A stretch of 64,000 bases of DNA, from assembly GCF_932294415.1 (NCBI RefSeq), contig NC_065544.1, forward strand, positions 12,561,351 to 12,625,350, given 5' to 3'. The notes below the pieces were generated by a model. That model made no database searches. It worked only from the letters and a program-made list of their open reading frames with translations, and had not been told where the DNA came from. Made by a program: the position numbers and the translations under genes. Origin of the DNA: Quercus robur. Lineage: Eukaryota; Streptophyta; Magnoliopsida; Fagales; Fagaceae. The first letter of the stretch is position 1, and each line of letters opens with the position of its first letter. Shown here one piece after another: positions 48,250-59,648 of the stretch.

Positions 48250-49674
48250 TCATAGCACTAATTCTTGAATTAGTGCTCTTAGTGACACATATGAAGAGCC
48301 ATTTTCCATCATAGCTACCCTACTTTTTTTGCTCATTTCCTTTACTTTTTTCCTAACCTCATTGTCATAATCCATTAAACAGTTTATTCCTCTCTCTACC
48401 TCATTTGCCAACACCAAATCACTACCTTCCCTATAATCTAACCTAATCTCAATTGCTAATCCCAACTCCTTCACCATCTGAAAGGCATTGATTTGTTGCT
48501 CAGCATATATTGGCCATGTGGCAATTGGTATACCATACCACAAACTCTCTAAAATTGAATTCCAACCATAATGTGATATAAATCCTCCTATTGCTTTGTG
48601 GGCTAGAATTGACACTTGTGAAACCCACCCACACACCAATCCAATTTTACTTGTTCGTTCCAAAAATCCATTTGGTAAAACTTTCTCGAGACTCATGTAG
48701 TCATCCGAGAGGCCAAATTGGGCCTTATGTGGCTCATGTAAAGCCCACACAAATCGAACCCCCGCTAGTTCAAGTCCAAAAGCAATCTCTCTCACTTGGG
48801 ACCCACTAACACCTCCCATGCTACCAAAGCACAAAAATACCACCGTTGACGGAGGTTGATCATCAAGCCACCTCATGATTCTTTCATGCTGGGCCCGGTC
48901 TGGGTGCCATTGGGCCGATCCAGTAAGGTCAAGAACAGGCCCAATGGGATAAACCGGTGGCACTTGACTCGTAGAGACCGAGTTAAGTGCATGAGGCTCA
49001 AGCTCAGAAAATGTATTTATGATTATACCCTTTGTTTCAACGTACCTGCGTGCATTCTGTAAAAAAAAAGAGTACCCATCTTTCTCCAACATCACAGAAG
49101 GCAACACACTTGGAGGAACCGGATTTACAAAACTCGGAATGACCAACTCAGTGTCCAACTCAGCCAACCCAGTGGTGAGTTGGGTGTCTAGGACTGGAAG
49201 ATGAAGCATGAAGCCAAGAAATTCAGCTGTAGATTGGAAGTAAAGGTAGCAAGGGATGTCAAGCTCGTTGGCTACATCGATCATGGAAGTTGTAAACAAG
49301 TCGATGAAAAACCCAACGAGTCGTCGGTCCGAGTCCAAGTCCGACTCAGTTGCCACGAGGTTTGTGATTGCTTGCTTAACATGGGGTTTGTGTCTTTCAG
49401 CGAATAATGATATGCATCCTATGGAAGATTGGAGTTGATCAGGTGAGGGAAGCTCTACAGGAAGGAGGTGGACGAAGTTGATATTTGTCGAGGCTGACGT
49501 GGCAACACATGATTGGACATAGGTGTTGACAAGGGGTCTTTGGGGCAAGGTGACGATGAGTATAGTGATAGAGAATCGAGGGTCACAATTGATAAGGTGG
49601 TGTGCAAACTCAACAATTGGAACTAGTTGTCCGATTGCAGGGGTTGTGATGAACACCACCTCGAATTTGGTCAT
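48250..49674 (-). CDS. UDP-glycosyltransferase (UGT71-like), copy B, catalytic His and PSPG Cys replaced
   Basis: An intact single-exon frame of 474 aa starts MTKFEVVFIT at ATG 49674 and ends TGA at 48250. It is a close paralogue of copy A. The usual catalytic His of the N-terminal lobe (AIGH) is Gln16 here (AIGQLVP; codon CAA against CAC). In the PSPG box HCGWNS has become HYGWNS (Tyr369; TAT against TGT). The Asp partner (FFIDLF), the WVSQ start and the EQQ end of the box remain. Loss of the His base normally abolishes O-glycosylation in this family, so the product may be inactive or changed in function. Upstream it has a triplicated 72-bp element containing the TATA-like box. Confidence 0.92.
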   Translation of the reverse strand: MTKFEVVFITTPAIGQLVPIVEFAHHLINCDPRFSITILIVTLPQRPLVNTYVQSCVATSASTNINFVHLLPVELPSPDQLQSSIGCISLFAERHKPHVKQAITNLVATESDLDSDRRLVGFFIDLFTTSMIDVANELDIPCYLYFQSTAEFLGFMLHLPVLDTQLTTGLAELDTELVIPSFVNPVPPSVLPSVMLEKDGYSFFLQNARRYVETKGIIINTFSELEPHALNSVSTSQVPPVYPIGPVLDLTGSAQWHPDRAQHERIMRWLDDQPPSTVVFLCFGSMGGVSGSQVREIAFGLELAGVRFVWALHEPHKAQFGLSDDYMSLEKVLPNGFLERTSKIGLVCGWVSQVSILAHKAIGGFISHYGWNSILESLWYGIPIATWPIYAEQQINAFQMVKELGLAIEIRLDYREGSDLVLANEVERGINCLMDYDNEVRKKVKEMSKKSRVAMMENGSSYVSLRALIQELVL

Positions 49675-49757
49675 GGCTGTTTCAGCTTTTTACTTGATTA
49701 TTTGGCTTTATCAAGATTGGTTTTTGGGACACTACTAATATTGTGAAGTAGTGCTAT

Positions 49758-49965
49758 GAATATAGAAACGGAATAGGAAGTCATATTGATCCCTTGATGA
49801 AGAAAACCTCTAATTTTCTAGTGCCATGACTTACAGAAAAATGGGATAGGAAGTCATATTGACCTTTGATGAAGACAACCTCTAATTTTCTAGTGCCATG
49901 ACTATATAGAAAATGGAATAGGAAGTCATATTGCCCCTTGATGAAGACAACCTCGAATTTTCTAA
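49758..49965 (-). repeat. Triplicated 72-bp unit covering the core promoter of UGT copy B
   Basis: GGAATAGGAAGTCATATTG and GATGAAGA.AACCTC.AATTTTCTA recur with periods of 73 and 72 bp (AAGTCATATT at 49778, 49851 and 49923). Copy A has this unit once (about 22826-22892). Units 1 and 3 contain a TATA-like CTATAT on the minus strand. Confidence 0.85.
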
Positions 49966-50812
49966 AGCACCTGCTTGGACTCTTTGAAATTGTGCTTGTT
50001 TATTTGGCGTTGCCCATCTGTTTTTCCTTATCAAGAATGACCTTTGGAAGTTAGAATGTGATGTAGTGCCGTGAACGGTGAGGCCGTGACCATATGTGAT
50101 ATGACCCATGTATGATGAAGACAATTGTAGACAACCTCGAATTTCCTAATGGATATACGATGATTCTTTTGACTTGTTCATTAATTTGGCATTACAATGA
50201 AGAGTTTTTTCTTTGCCCATCTCTTTTAAAATGTGAGATACAAGCACACTTGTTTTGGTCACCGAAAGAACTAGGATTTCATCTTTGGGCCAATAACATG
50301 AAAAAAATATATTTCAACCTTTCAAGAAAAAAGTATAATAAGATTCAAAATTAAATTATAAGTATTATCTATTCAATACTAACAAAATAACACAAAATAG
50401 TGGTTTATCAATACATTTCTAAATTAACCAAAAAAATTTCAACTTAAAAGAACAATTAATATACTAAGATTTAAAAGTGATTAATATATAAAAATTCAAA
50501 GTAATATATATTCAATCATAACAAAATATTAATAAAAAACAAAAAAAAAAAATTCATTAATATATTTCAAACCAATCACCTATTAAAGTAGAACTCGATA
50601 TTATTTTGAATCCCAAAATTATCTGTAATTGATTCTGTTATAAATTGTACATAAATTCTTTTTCAATTTACTAAATTAAAAATTCTATTAAAAAAAAATC
50701 ATACTTCATTTTGTTACAAAGCCTAGTTTTTATAATATTTATGTCTAGAAAAGTCAAATATTGTAGTTTGTTTTTCCAACATCTACAAATCTAATAAAAT
50801 TTTTATTTATTA

Positions 50813-50815
<3 letters not shown>

Positions 50816-50881
<66 letters not shown>
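50816..50881. repeat. (AT)n(AG)n compound microsatellite
   Basis: Counterpart of the microsatellite at 25988-26068. Confidence 0.9.
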
Positions 50882-50883
<2 letters not shown>

Positions 50884-51109
50884 ATTTAACCTTAGTTGCT
50901 CAACATTAGAAAATAAAATGTGGTGCCAAGTAAAAAATAAATTAAAAAAATTTGTTTAGGTGTAATCAAACTGCAAAAGGATAATATCCAAATCCTAAAA
51001 GCTTAAAAAGTTATCAACTTTGGATTTCAAACAACAAACAATACAATTATTTTTAATTCTTTTTTTAATAAAAAACATTAATATCTATTAACTATATAAA
51101 AAGAGTTAA

Positions 51110-53085
51110 TAAGCTTAGGAATAATGTTTTAGTTTAGTTAAGTTTTTAGACTCATTCTAATGCTACTAAAAAACCTTTTATACTTATTCAACGCATTTGG
51201 CCAATCTAGTGAGATGAATTTATTTTCTTCTCATGTACACCAATTTGTTTTTGTTTTGTTTTATATTATATTACCTATATATAAAAAGAGCAAATGCATT
51301 GAGGCTACAATATTTTTGATTTGTTCAACTTGCACTATTTCATCAGCTGCTTTTTGTTTTGAATGTGTAAAGTTACAGTAGTTTTGCTACATTATTTTTG
51401 GTTTGTTCAATTTGCAATGTTTTACAAAATTATTTTCAATAGGCTTAGGAATAGTGTTTTGGTTTAGTCAAGTTTTTGGAGTCATTCTAATGCTACTAAA
51501 AAACTTTTCATACTTATTCAAGGCATTTGGCCAATCTGGTGAGATGGATTTTTTTTTCCTTCCCATGTACATCAATTTGTTTTGTTTTTGTTTTTGTTTT
51601 TTTGGTTTTTTTTTTTTTTTTTTTTGTATTATATTATCTATATATAGAAAGATCAAATGCCTTGAAACTACAGTATTTTTGGTTTGTTCAACATGCACTA
51701 TTTCACCAGCCACTTTTTTTTTTTTTTTTTTGAATGCATAAAGTTACAGTAGTTTTGCTACATTATTTTTGGTTTCTTCAATTCGCAATGTTTCACAAAA
51801 TAATAAAATATTAACACAACAAATTAGTACAATATTTTTATAATTGTTGAGGTGTTAATTTCTTATAGGTCAAAATAAAATAATAAAATATCATATTGGA
51901 ACCAATCACAACCAAAAATAAAGTTATTATATAAAAAAAGTGCTACATCCACAATATTTTTCACAACACTTTCATAACAAACTATGTGTGGTAAATTATT
52001 ATTAATTCTAATTTAAACTTGCTAATGAAAATTACTTTTTTTCTCACCAATAATAACTTGTAACAACATACTGTTTATAATTTGTTATGAAAATGTCATG
52101 GACATAACAATTTTTTTGTGGAAATGTTAAGACATTTTGTTGTCATCACAATATTTTCAAAACTGCCAAGTTATCAATTCTTTATAAGTCAAAATAAAAT
52201 TAAAAAAAATTATAAAGGTATTATGAAAATGTTGTGCTACTTTGTTCTGTTTCTAGAATTTTTTTATTGGTTTATTCAACATTGTTGAGCTAAAATTCAC
52301 TGTTTTACATCCAATTTTTTTATGTTGACTTTTTGTATTTTTTTTTCTTTACGCACCATTTTAAGAAAAAAAACACATAGGGTCCGTTTGGATATAACTT
52401 ATTTTTGCTAAAACTGAAAACTGAAAACACTGTAGCAAAATAATTTTTTAATGTGTGAATAGTGCTGTAGGACTTGTGAATAGTTCGTGAACAGTGCATT
52501 TTGTTTCCTGCATAGTGAACCCATGTGATGTTACTGTTTACGCATTGGAGGAAAAAAAAAAAACTTAGGATAAAAACACTTTTCATTCTTTATTATGTTT
52601 GGAGTAATTTACAATTCCTCCTTTAACGTTAAAATCAAGTAATTTTTCTCTTAATATTTTGGAAAAGAGCAAATATATTATATTGTGATTCTCTCAATTA
52701 AACCCTAATGAAAACTTGTGATTCTTAAAATATTTTGTTATGTAATGTCTAAAATACTCCCACTAAATTTTAACATCTCAAAAATTTTCTTTACGTATTT
52801 TGAATTTTAAATGATAGTAATGGTTGGAAAGTTGAAATGATAATATAAGATGTTTTATTTGTTATCTAAAGAACATTGATTTCTAGGTTTAAATTTTCAA
52901 AACTTATAATTTATCTAAGAGAAAATTCAATGACACATGTCTTTTGTTATCTTTTTTTTTTTTTTCCTTAGCAAAATTCAATTGCTTACTGTTGGAAGAT
53001 AATGATTTTCATTATCATTCATAAAAGTTTTTATTAAGTGGATATATTGCCTTTAGCATATAGGTATTAAAAAAATATTATAGTT
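51110..53085. repeat. Duplicated block X2 (matches 45110-47085)
   Basis: Same subunit order as X1 with about 85-90% identity by eye. It carries one insertion of its own (about 52379-52549) and lacks the X1 insertion. Confidence 0.82.
52379..52549. mobile_element. MITE-like insertion starting GGGTCCGTTTGGATA in block X2
   Basis: The segment interrupts sequence that is continuous in block X1 (about 46325). It begins GGGTCCGTTTGGATATAACT and holds CACTGTAGCAAAATAATTTT, a widespread non-coding plant repeat type. Terminal repeats and target duplication are not clear, so the superfamily is open. Confidence 0.55.
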
Positions 53086-53860
53086 GTGGTGGGCAAAAAG
53101 TAAAAGGAAACGTGGAGAGAGTTTTTTTTTTTTTCTTTTTCTCACACATGGATTTTTATGAGGTTGCCGTGCCATTTTTAAAGAGCAATTGAATTTTATT
53201 ATTATTTTATTAGTCATGTAAGCTTTAAGTATGCTAATTGTAAAATCTGTCAGCTATATAGGCTTTCTTTTGTTAATGAATAAATGATTGGACTAAATCG
53301 ACGACAAATTGAAAATAATAAGAATCAAATTGATTGCTACTAAAATATATAAACTAAATTGACTGTGACCCTAAAATGTAAGGACCAAATTAGTATTTTT
53401 ACCTAAAATTAAATAACAAAATGTATGCTAGTTCCAACTTCCAATCACAATTTACTAACCCATAATTAGCTTGTTAACAAAAGTAACAGCACTTAAATAA
53501 AAAAACTCATCATATTCTAGCCAAAAAAAAAAAAAAAAAAAAATCCATTACATTCTCATTCTTTAAAGAAAAAAAGAAAAAAAAGAAAAAGAAAACAGTT
53601 GATAGCCTCATAAAAAAACAAAAAAATAAATGATAGGTGAGACCGCATTAAGATTTAAAAAAGAAATGGACAAAGACAAATAGATCAAATTATTGAAGTC
53701 ATGACTCATGGTGAAAGTTTCAACAAAAAACACAAAAGAAGTCATGAGGAAAGATGCGTTACGTTTTCGAGGTTGTATTCATCATGATTCATGGGTCAAT
53801 TTGATTCCCTATTCTTTAACTTTTTCTCACAAAACAAAAACAAGAAAACAAGAGGTTCCC
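53086..53860. other. Upstream region of UGT copy C, AT-rich
   Basis: Contains A-rich runs and a segment (about 53430-53620) duplicated at 59905-60090. No gene seen. Confidence 0.6.
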
Positions 53861-53870
53861 AATTCTATTT

Positions 53871-53880
53871 CTATATTATA
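53871..53880 (+). promoter_or_regulatory. TATA-like box of UGT copy C
   Basis: TTTCTATATTATAGTCATAG lies 70-80 bp before the ATG and aligns with the TATA-like sites of copies A and B. Confidence 0.5.
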
Positions 53881-53948
53881 GTCATAGGCTACCTATTGCA
53901 AAAACCATTCTTGATCAGCCAAATTAATAAAGCAAAAGCTCAAAGGAG

Positions 53949-55370
53949 ATGACCAAATTCGAGGTGGTGTTCATGACAAGCCCTGGGATCGGGCACCTTG
54001 TTCCAGTTGTTGAGTTTGCACACCATCTTATCAATCATGACCCTCGATTTTCTGCCACTATACTCATCGTAACCATGCCTCAGAGACCCATTCTCAACAC
54101 CTACATCCAATCACGCGCTGCCACTTCAACCTCCACAAATATCAAATTCATCCACCTCCCTATTGTAGACCCTCCCACACCTGATCAGTACGAGTCTTCC
54201 TTTGGCTACTCATGCTTACTCATTGAAAAGCATAGACCCCATGTTAAGCAAGCGATCACTAACCTCATGGAAACCGAGTTGGACTCAGACCGACGACTCG
54301 TCGGGATCATCACAGACATGTTTTGTACCTCCATGATCGATGTAGCCAACGAGCTTGACATCCCTTGCTACGTTTTCTTTCCATCTACAGCTACGTTTCT
54401 CGGTTTCATGCTTCATCTTCCAATCTTAGACACCCAACTCACCACTGAGTTGGCTAAGTTGGACACTGAGTTGGTCATTCCGAGTTTTGCTAATCCAGTT
54501 TCTCCGAGCTTGTTGCCTTCTATAGCATTGGAGAAAGAAGGGTACTCTTGGTTTTTGCACCACGGACGCAGGTACTTTGAAACAATGGGTATTATTATTA
54601 ATACATTTCATGACCTTGAGCCTTATGCACTCAATTCGGTCTCTACGAGTCAAGTACCACCAATCTATCCCATTGGGCCTATTCTTGACCTTGTTGGTCC
54701 GGCCCAATGGCACCCAGACCAAGCCTACCATGAACGAATCATGAAGTGGCTTGATGACCAACCTCCATCAACAGTGGTATTCTTAAGCTTTGGTAGCCAA
54801 GGGTGTCTCAGTGAGTCTCAAGTGAGAGAGATTGCATTTGGGCTTGAACTAGCCGAGGTTCGGTTTGTCTGGGCTTTACGTGAGCCATCTAAGGCCAAAT
54901 TTGCCCTCCCGGATGACTATACGAGTCTTGAGAAAGTTTTACCGAATGGGTTTTTGGAGCGAACGACTGGGATTGGATTGGTGTGTGGATGGGTCTCACA
55001 AGTGTCAATCCTAGCTCATAAAGCAATTGGAGGATTCATATCACATTGTGGTTGGAACTCAATTTTGGAAAGCTTGTGGCATGGTATACCAATTGCCACA
55101 TGGCCAATTTATTCTGAACAACAGATGAATGCATTCGAGATGGTGAAGGAGTTGGGATTAGCTATTGAGATAAGGTTAGATTATAGGAAGGGTAGTGATT
55201 TGGTGTTGGCAAAGGAAGTAGAGAGAGGAATAAAGCAATTGATGGACTGTGATGATGAGGTGAGGAGAAAAGTAAAGGAAATGAGCAACAAGTGTAGGGT
55301 GACTAAGATGGAAAATGGATCATCATATGCGTCACTAGGAGTACTGATTGAGAAACTAGTGACTTCATAA
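53949..55370 (+). CDS. UDP-glycosyltransferase (UGT71-like, group E), intact copy C
   Basis: A 473-aa single-exon frame starts at ATG 53949 (MTKFEVVFMTSPGIGHLVP). It keeps the catalytic His16, the partner Asp in IITDMFCTSMID, and the PSPG box at 348-391 (WVSQVSILAHKAIGG through HCGWNS to EQQ). The Gln ending the box points to UDP-glucose as donor. Length and lack of introns fit the group. The acceptor is not predictable; UGT71 enzymes act on phenolics, chalcones and terpenoid hormones. It is about 80-85% identical by eye to copies A and B but on the opposite strand, so an inversion has occurred in the cluster. It is the only one of the three with all key residues and a start codon. Confidence 0.95.
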   Translation: MTKFEVVFMTSPGIGHLVPVVEFAHHLINHDPRFSATILIVTMPQRPILNTYIQSRAATSTSTNIKFIHLPIVDPPTPDQYESSFGYSCLLIEKHRPHVKQAITNLMETELDSDRRLVGIITDMFCTSMIDVANELDIPCYVFFPSTATFLGFMLHLPILDTQLTTELAKLDTELVIPSFANPVSPSLLPSIALEKEGYSWFLHHGRRYFETMGIIINTFHDLEPYALNSVSTSQVPPIYPIGPILDLVGPAQWHPDQAYHERIMKWLDDQPPSTVVFLSFGSQGCLSESQVREIAFGLELAEVRFVWALREPSKAKFALPDDYTSLEKVLPNGFLERTTGIGLVCGWVSQVSILAHKAIGGFISHCGWNSILESLWHGIPIATWPIYSEQQMNAFEMVKELGLAIEIRLDYRKGSDLVLAKEVERGIKQLMDCDDEVRRKVKEMSNKCRVTKMENGSSYASLGVLIEKLVTS

Positions 55371-55819
55371 TTCAAATGGGCTCACTTTCTATTTTTATGA
55401 AATGAATTGCAATATGTTTTGTATGTATTCACTTTTTAATCTTTAATATAGTCTTCAACTTTTTTTTATAGAAGAAATATAGTCTTCAACTAAGTTGAAG
55501 GACGTTGATTTATTTATATATTTTTCTTTTTACTAGACTATTACTATGAAAATAACGATGTGTTACACACATGCACTCTCACTCACACACATAACTTGAA
55601 TTTATCATTTTTTTGGGATAATTTATGTATTTTTTTCTATTCATTATTGGATTTTATTTGATATTTTTTTAAATTTTATTTGTATTTAAATTAATTGTGT
55701 GAGATCTTTGCCCAAAACACACTATGAGAATCTTTTTAAAATCTCGATCGATATATGGTTCTTTCCCAATGTCGGATTGTCTCTTGTCCAAGTAAATGAA
55801 TAAAACATCAAATTGGTGA

Positions 55820-55856
<37 letters not shown>

Positions 55857-55930
55857 AGTGTTAAATTGGTGAAGACTTAATTGAATGTTAGTGATTATTT
55901 TTAGGTCATTTTCAAAATTGTTATATATAT
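55371..55930. other. UGT copy C 3' region, T-rich; no gene seen
   Basis: Holds a long T run at about 55823-55854 and a second TTAAATTGGTGAAG beside it, a short direct repeat around the run. No coding signal. Confidence 0.6.
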
Positions 55931-56627
55931 TGTGGGGCCCAATAATTGGCGCCCCCTGGCCCATTTATTCATTGGGGCCCAAGGCCCAAGCCGAGGAAGG
56001 TTATAGCCGAGGAAGGTTATAGCCAAGGATAGGTAATATAAGTACAAAATAGTCTTGGGACACAGCCGAGGACGATTCAGTCCTCGGCATGTCCGAGGTC
56101 CTCCTAGAAGGAAGGACAAAAATGGTATAGGAACAGTTTGGAAAAAATCTAAAAATATCTATGTCAATAGGGAAAGATACGCTGGATAGTTTAACGACCA
56201 AGGACAAAAAGAAAGCTGCCCTTACTGCCATTCAATACTCTGCACCTGACAGAGCCATACCCTTTAGCTTTTACAACCACCCCCCAACCACTCTAGGTAT
56301 GGGTTGATGGGACAAGTATCAATCTTGGAAAGGTCGATCCTACACGTGGACGAAGGATAAGGAACACAGGCTAGTATAAAAGGAAAAGTAAGTAATCCAA
56401 AAAAGAGGCTGGGAAAAATGGCCAAAAACCAGAGCCTTCCAGCTCGCCTCCAGGAAAAAGACTCCCAGGGCGAACACGATTTAACTATGTATGAACACCA
56501 CGAAAAACCCACCGTCTGGTGACTAAGGCCTAGCCTTTCAAACCCACGCTCTATAAATGATATTGTTTGGGCCTTTTTACGTGCGAACCCAACACTATTA
56601 TGGGTCGTTACAAATTGTGTCCTTACA
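55931..56627 (+). repeat. 5' LTR of element 2
   Basis: Related to the element 1 LTR (same ends, the CCTACACGTGGACGA-like core and AGTATAAAAGG TATA) but clearly diverged. Has a 16-bp internal duplication GAGGAAGGTTATAGCC. Confidence 0.93.
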
Positions 56628-56862
56628 ATTGGCGCCGTCTGTGGGAAGGCTTGTGTCTTGGCACTGGTGGTGGGTTGATACCATCCTTCACATCATTTTC
56701 AGTAGCCGGATATAGTGTTTTAGAGTAAAGTCCCACTAGGGGCTGCGCTTTGTAGCGTCAGCAGTATGGATGGTTCTAGGGGCTTGGCCAAGGAGCTAGT
56801 CCCCTTAAACCAAGGTCCCACACCATAGCCGAGGGGATAATTCCCCCAACTATCAAAATCAA

Positions 56863-57300
56863 GTTTTGGACAGAACCAAGATATTGCATGGTCCTCGGAC
56901 TCAAACCTTTGGGGAAACCAACTACTTATCAAAATCAAGTTTTGAACAGAACCAAGGTATTGCATGGTCCTCGGACTCAAATCTATGGGGAAACCAACAA
57001 CTTATCAAAATCAAGTTTTGGACAGAACCAAGGTATTGCATGGTCCTCGGACTCAAACCTATGGGGAAACCAACAACTTATCAAAATCAAGTTTTGGACA
57101 GAACCAAGGTATTGCATGGTCCTCGGACTCAAACCTTTGGAGAAACCAACTACTTATCAAAATCAAGTTTTGGACAGAACCAAGGTATTGCATGGTTCTC
57201 GGACTCAAACCTATGGGGAAACCAACTACTTATCAAAATCAAGTTTTGGACAGAACCAAGGTATTACATGGTCCTCGGACTCAAACCTATGGAAAGGTCA
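56863..57300 (+). repeat. Tandem array 3: six 76-bp units (63-bp core + 13-bp linker)
   Basis: Cores begin at 56863, 56939, 57015, 57091, 57167 and 57243 with linker TTATCAAAATCAA. The core is the same as in element 1 with few changes, while the linker is unrelated. Confidence 0.95.
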
Positions 57301-58938
57301 GCTACTTAATCAGAATTCTAAGTTGCTCAATCCTCGGATCAAATACCAGAAGAGGTTAAAGCTATGAAAGTTATTAGGAAGATGGTGAAACGCCTTATTA
57401 CTCAGCGACCTGTAGGGGCTGTTCATTTTTGGGTTATATGTCCTCAGATGATTACCTTCTACACCGCACCGAGCATTCAGCTGTCATCTCGGCTATTTTG
57501 GGGTAAGTGTTGTTTTCTCAGGTCGGCATTATTGTGCCAAACAACTCTATTAAGTTCATAATAATATCTTTTCCTTATCAAGGGTCTCAACCCTAAGTGT
57601 CATTTGTTCAAGTTGGCATTATTGTGCCGAACAGCTCTCGCAAGTTCATGATAACGTCTTTCTTCTTAATAAGGGTTTCAGCCCTAAGTATCATTTGTTC
57701 GATTCATTATTATTAAGTCGGGTAGTTTCAATAAGCACAGAGCAAGATCTTTTTATTAACTGGGATTTTGGCCCTAAGCATCGTTCAGAATATAGAAATA
57801 AAAAAGAAGTCGCAAAGTAGTGCGTCTATTTACGACATAACCATTTCAAAAAGAAGAGATAGAATATACGAAATAAAGCAATGATGACTTTTATTAATAT
57901 AAAGGGGTATTACAGTATACAAAGAAGGGCTTAAACAAGCCTATATAGAAAACGAGTTACAAAAACAATATTAAAAAAAAAAAAAAACAAATGAACAGCC
58001 AGAAATCTCTTTAAGCTCTGCTCCCAAGTCTTTCCAAATTCTGTCCCATTAGCATCCATATTGAGAGGAGGACCTACCTTGGTGGGAGAGGAGAAGAAGA
58101 GGAAGAAGGAAAAACACCAGGATGGATCTGGTGGTGGAAAGAAGAAGAAAGATAGGCAAAAGGAGGCGCCAGTGAAGGAAGAGAGGAAGAAGCAGGGATA
58201 CTTTGTCCCTGCGTCAGTCCTGACTCCTAACACGCTGGTGCCATGTTAGCTATGCTCATAAGAGAGAGGCTGGTACTGATAATGGGTGACCCCAGCTCAG
58301 TCGCGCCAAAAGTTTGACGCGACGAGCCCCTGCTTCGGATTTTGGCTGAAAGGAGGGTAATAAGTATCTTGAGTCTCTGCCATCCCTGCCCTGATCGAGC
58401 CATTTTAAGCTTCATAAGAACATGGTATTTCTGGGAAGGGTATGGTTCCTTCATTACTCACTCCTATCTCGAACGTATCACAATTTAAGGTGTAACTAGT
58501 GGATAAACTAAACTCTGGAGGAGGCTAAGGGTTTCAGATTTTAGAAGAATTAAAAGGTTCTCTGTATAAGAGAAATAACCTCTTACCTTTCTTCTTATAT
58601 GAAGGGCAAAACGGGAGGTATTTAATCTGTCCAAATTTCCAAGAAAATCTATAAACAAGAATATACCCGTTCCACTTCCCCACACCTTCAATAACCGTCG
58701 AATTTAAATGGTCTCGAAAAGGGAAATCATTAAAGGCGCATTTTGGATAATCAAACGACAGGAACGCATTGTGAATAAATTCAGAGGAATGTCTCGTAGC
58801 CCGGTATATTTCCTAGGTAGATGAAGAGACACCAACATTAATGAAGGACAGGGCTAAACGAGCCGTAATAAAGGCTTGGCATTACCAAAACCCTCCTCTC
58901 CGACCAAGAGGTCGGACAGCAGGATTTTGAGGGGCTAT

Positions 58939-59593
58939 TGTGGGGCCCATTTATTCATTGGGGCCCAAGGCCCAAGCTGAGGAAGGTTATAGCTAAGGAT
59001 AGGTAATACAAGTACAAAATAGTCTTGGGACACAGCCGAGGACGATTCAGTCCTCGGCATGTCCAAGGTCCCCCTGGAAGGAAGGACAAAAACGGTATAG
59101 GAACAGTTTGGAAAAAATCTAAAAATATCTATGTCAATAGGGAAAGATACGCTGGATAGTTTAACGACCAAGGACAAAGGGAAAGCTGCCCTTACTGCCA
59201 TTCAATACTCTGCACCTGACAGAGCCATACCCTTCAGCTTTTACAACCACCCCCCAACCACTCTAGGTATGGGTTGATGGGACAAGTATCAATCTTGGAA
59301 AGGTCGATCCTACACGTGGACGAAGGATAAGGAACACAGGCTAGTATAAAAGGAAAAGTAAGCAATCCAAAAAAGAGGCTGGGAAAAATGGCCAAAAACC
59401 AGAGCCTCCCAGCCCGCCTCCAGGAGAAAGACTCCCAGGGCGAACACGATTTAACTATGTATGAACACCACGAAAAACCCACCGTCTGATGATTAAGGCC
59501 TACCCTTTCAAACCCACGCTTTATAAATGATATTGTTTGGGCCTTTTTACGTGCGAACCCAACACTATTATGGGTCGTTACAAATTGTGTCCT

Positions 59594-59597
<4 letters not shown>
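58939..59597 (+). repeat. 3' LTR of element 2
   Basis: Shares the 5' LTR sequence apart from the two indels and scattered substitutions, and is preceded by GATTTTGAGGGGCTAT. Confidence 0.93.

Positions 59598-59645
<48 letters not shown>
59598..59645. repeat. (TA)n microsatellite at the element 2 insertion site
   Basis: About 23 TA dinucleotides directly follow the 3' LTR; the left flank is also TATAT. Confidence 0.9.

Positions 59646-59648
<3 letters not shown>

Larger units (their letters stand above)
47159..50880. repeat. Segmental duplication copy B (matches 20193-26060)
   Basis: Begins AAAGTCAAGGTCTTCAAAAG and ends in the same AT/AG microsatellite as copy A. It holds the 3' flank, the UGT gene and its upstream region, and lacks the MULE-type insertion of copy A. 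Confidence 0.85.
55931..59597 (+). mobile_element. Non-autonomous LTR retrotransposon 2, complete, TSD TATAT
   Basis: LTRs at 55931-56627 (697 bp) and 58939-59597 (659 bp) begin TGTGGGGCCC and end CCTTACA. The size difference is explained by a 22-nt and a 16-nt extra stretch in the 5' LTR. TATAT lies on both sides within AT repeats. The primer-binding-like TGGCGCCGTCTGTGGGAA and the TTTTGAGGGGCTAT tract are the same as in element 1. The 2.3-kb interior has a six-unit array and a purine-rich region but no gag-pol. Confidence 0.93.

Noticed and set aside
56866-57367. Overlapping open frames of 130-160 codons in the LTR element 2 array
   Set aside because: They are periodic readings of the 76-bp units in all three frames, with no start context and no protein-like domain; the same holds for 40669-40992 and 42222-42661.
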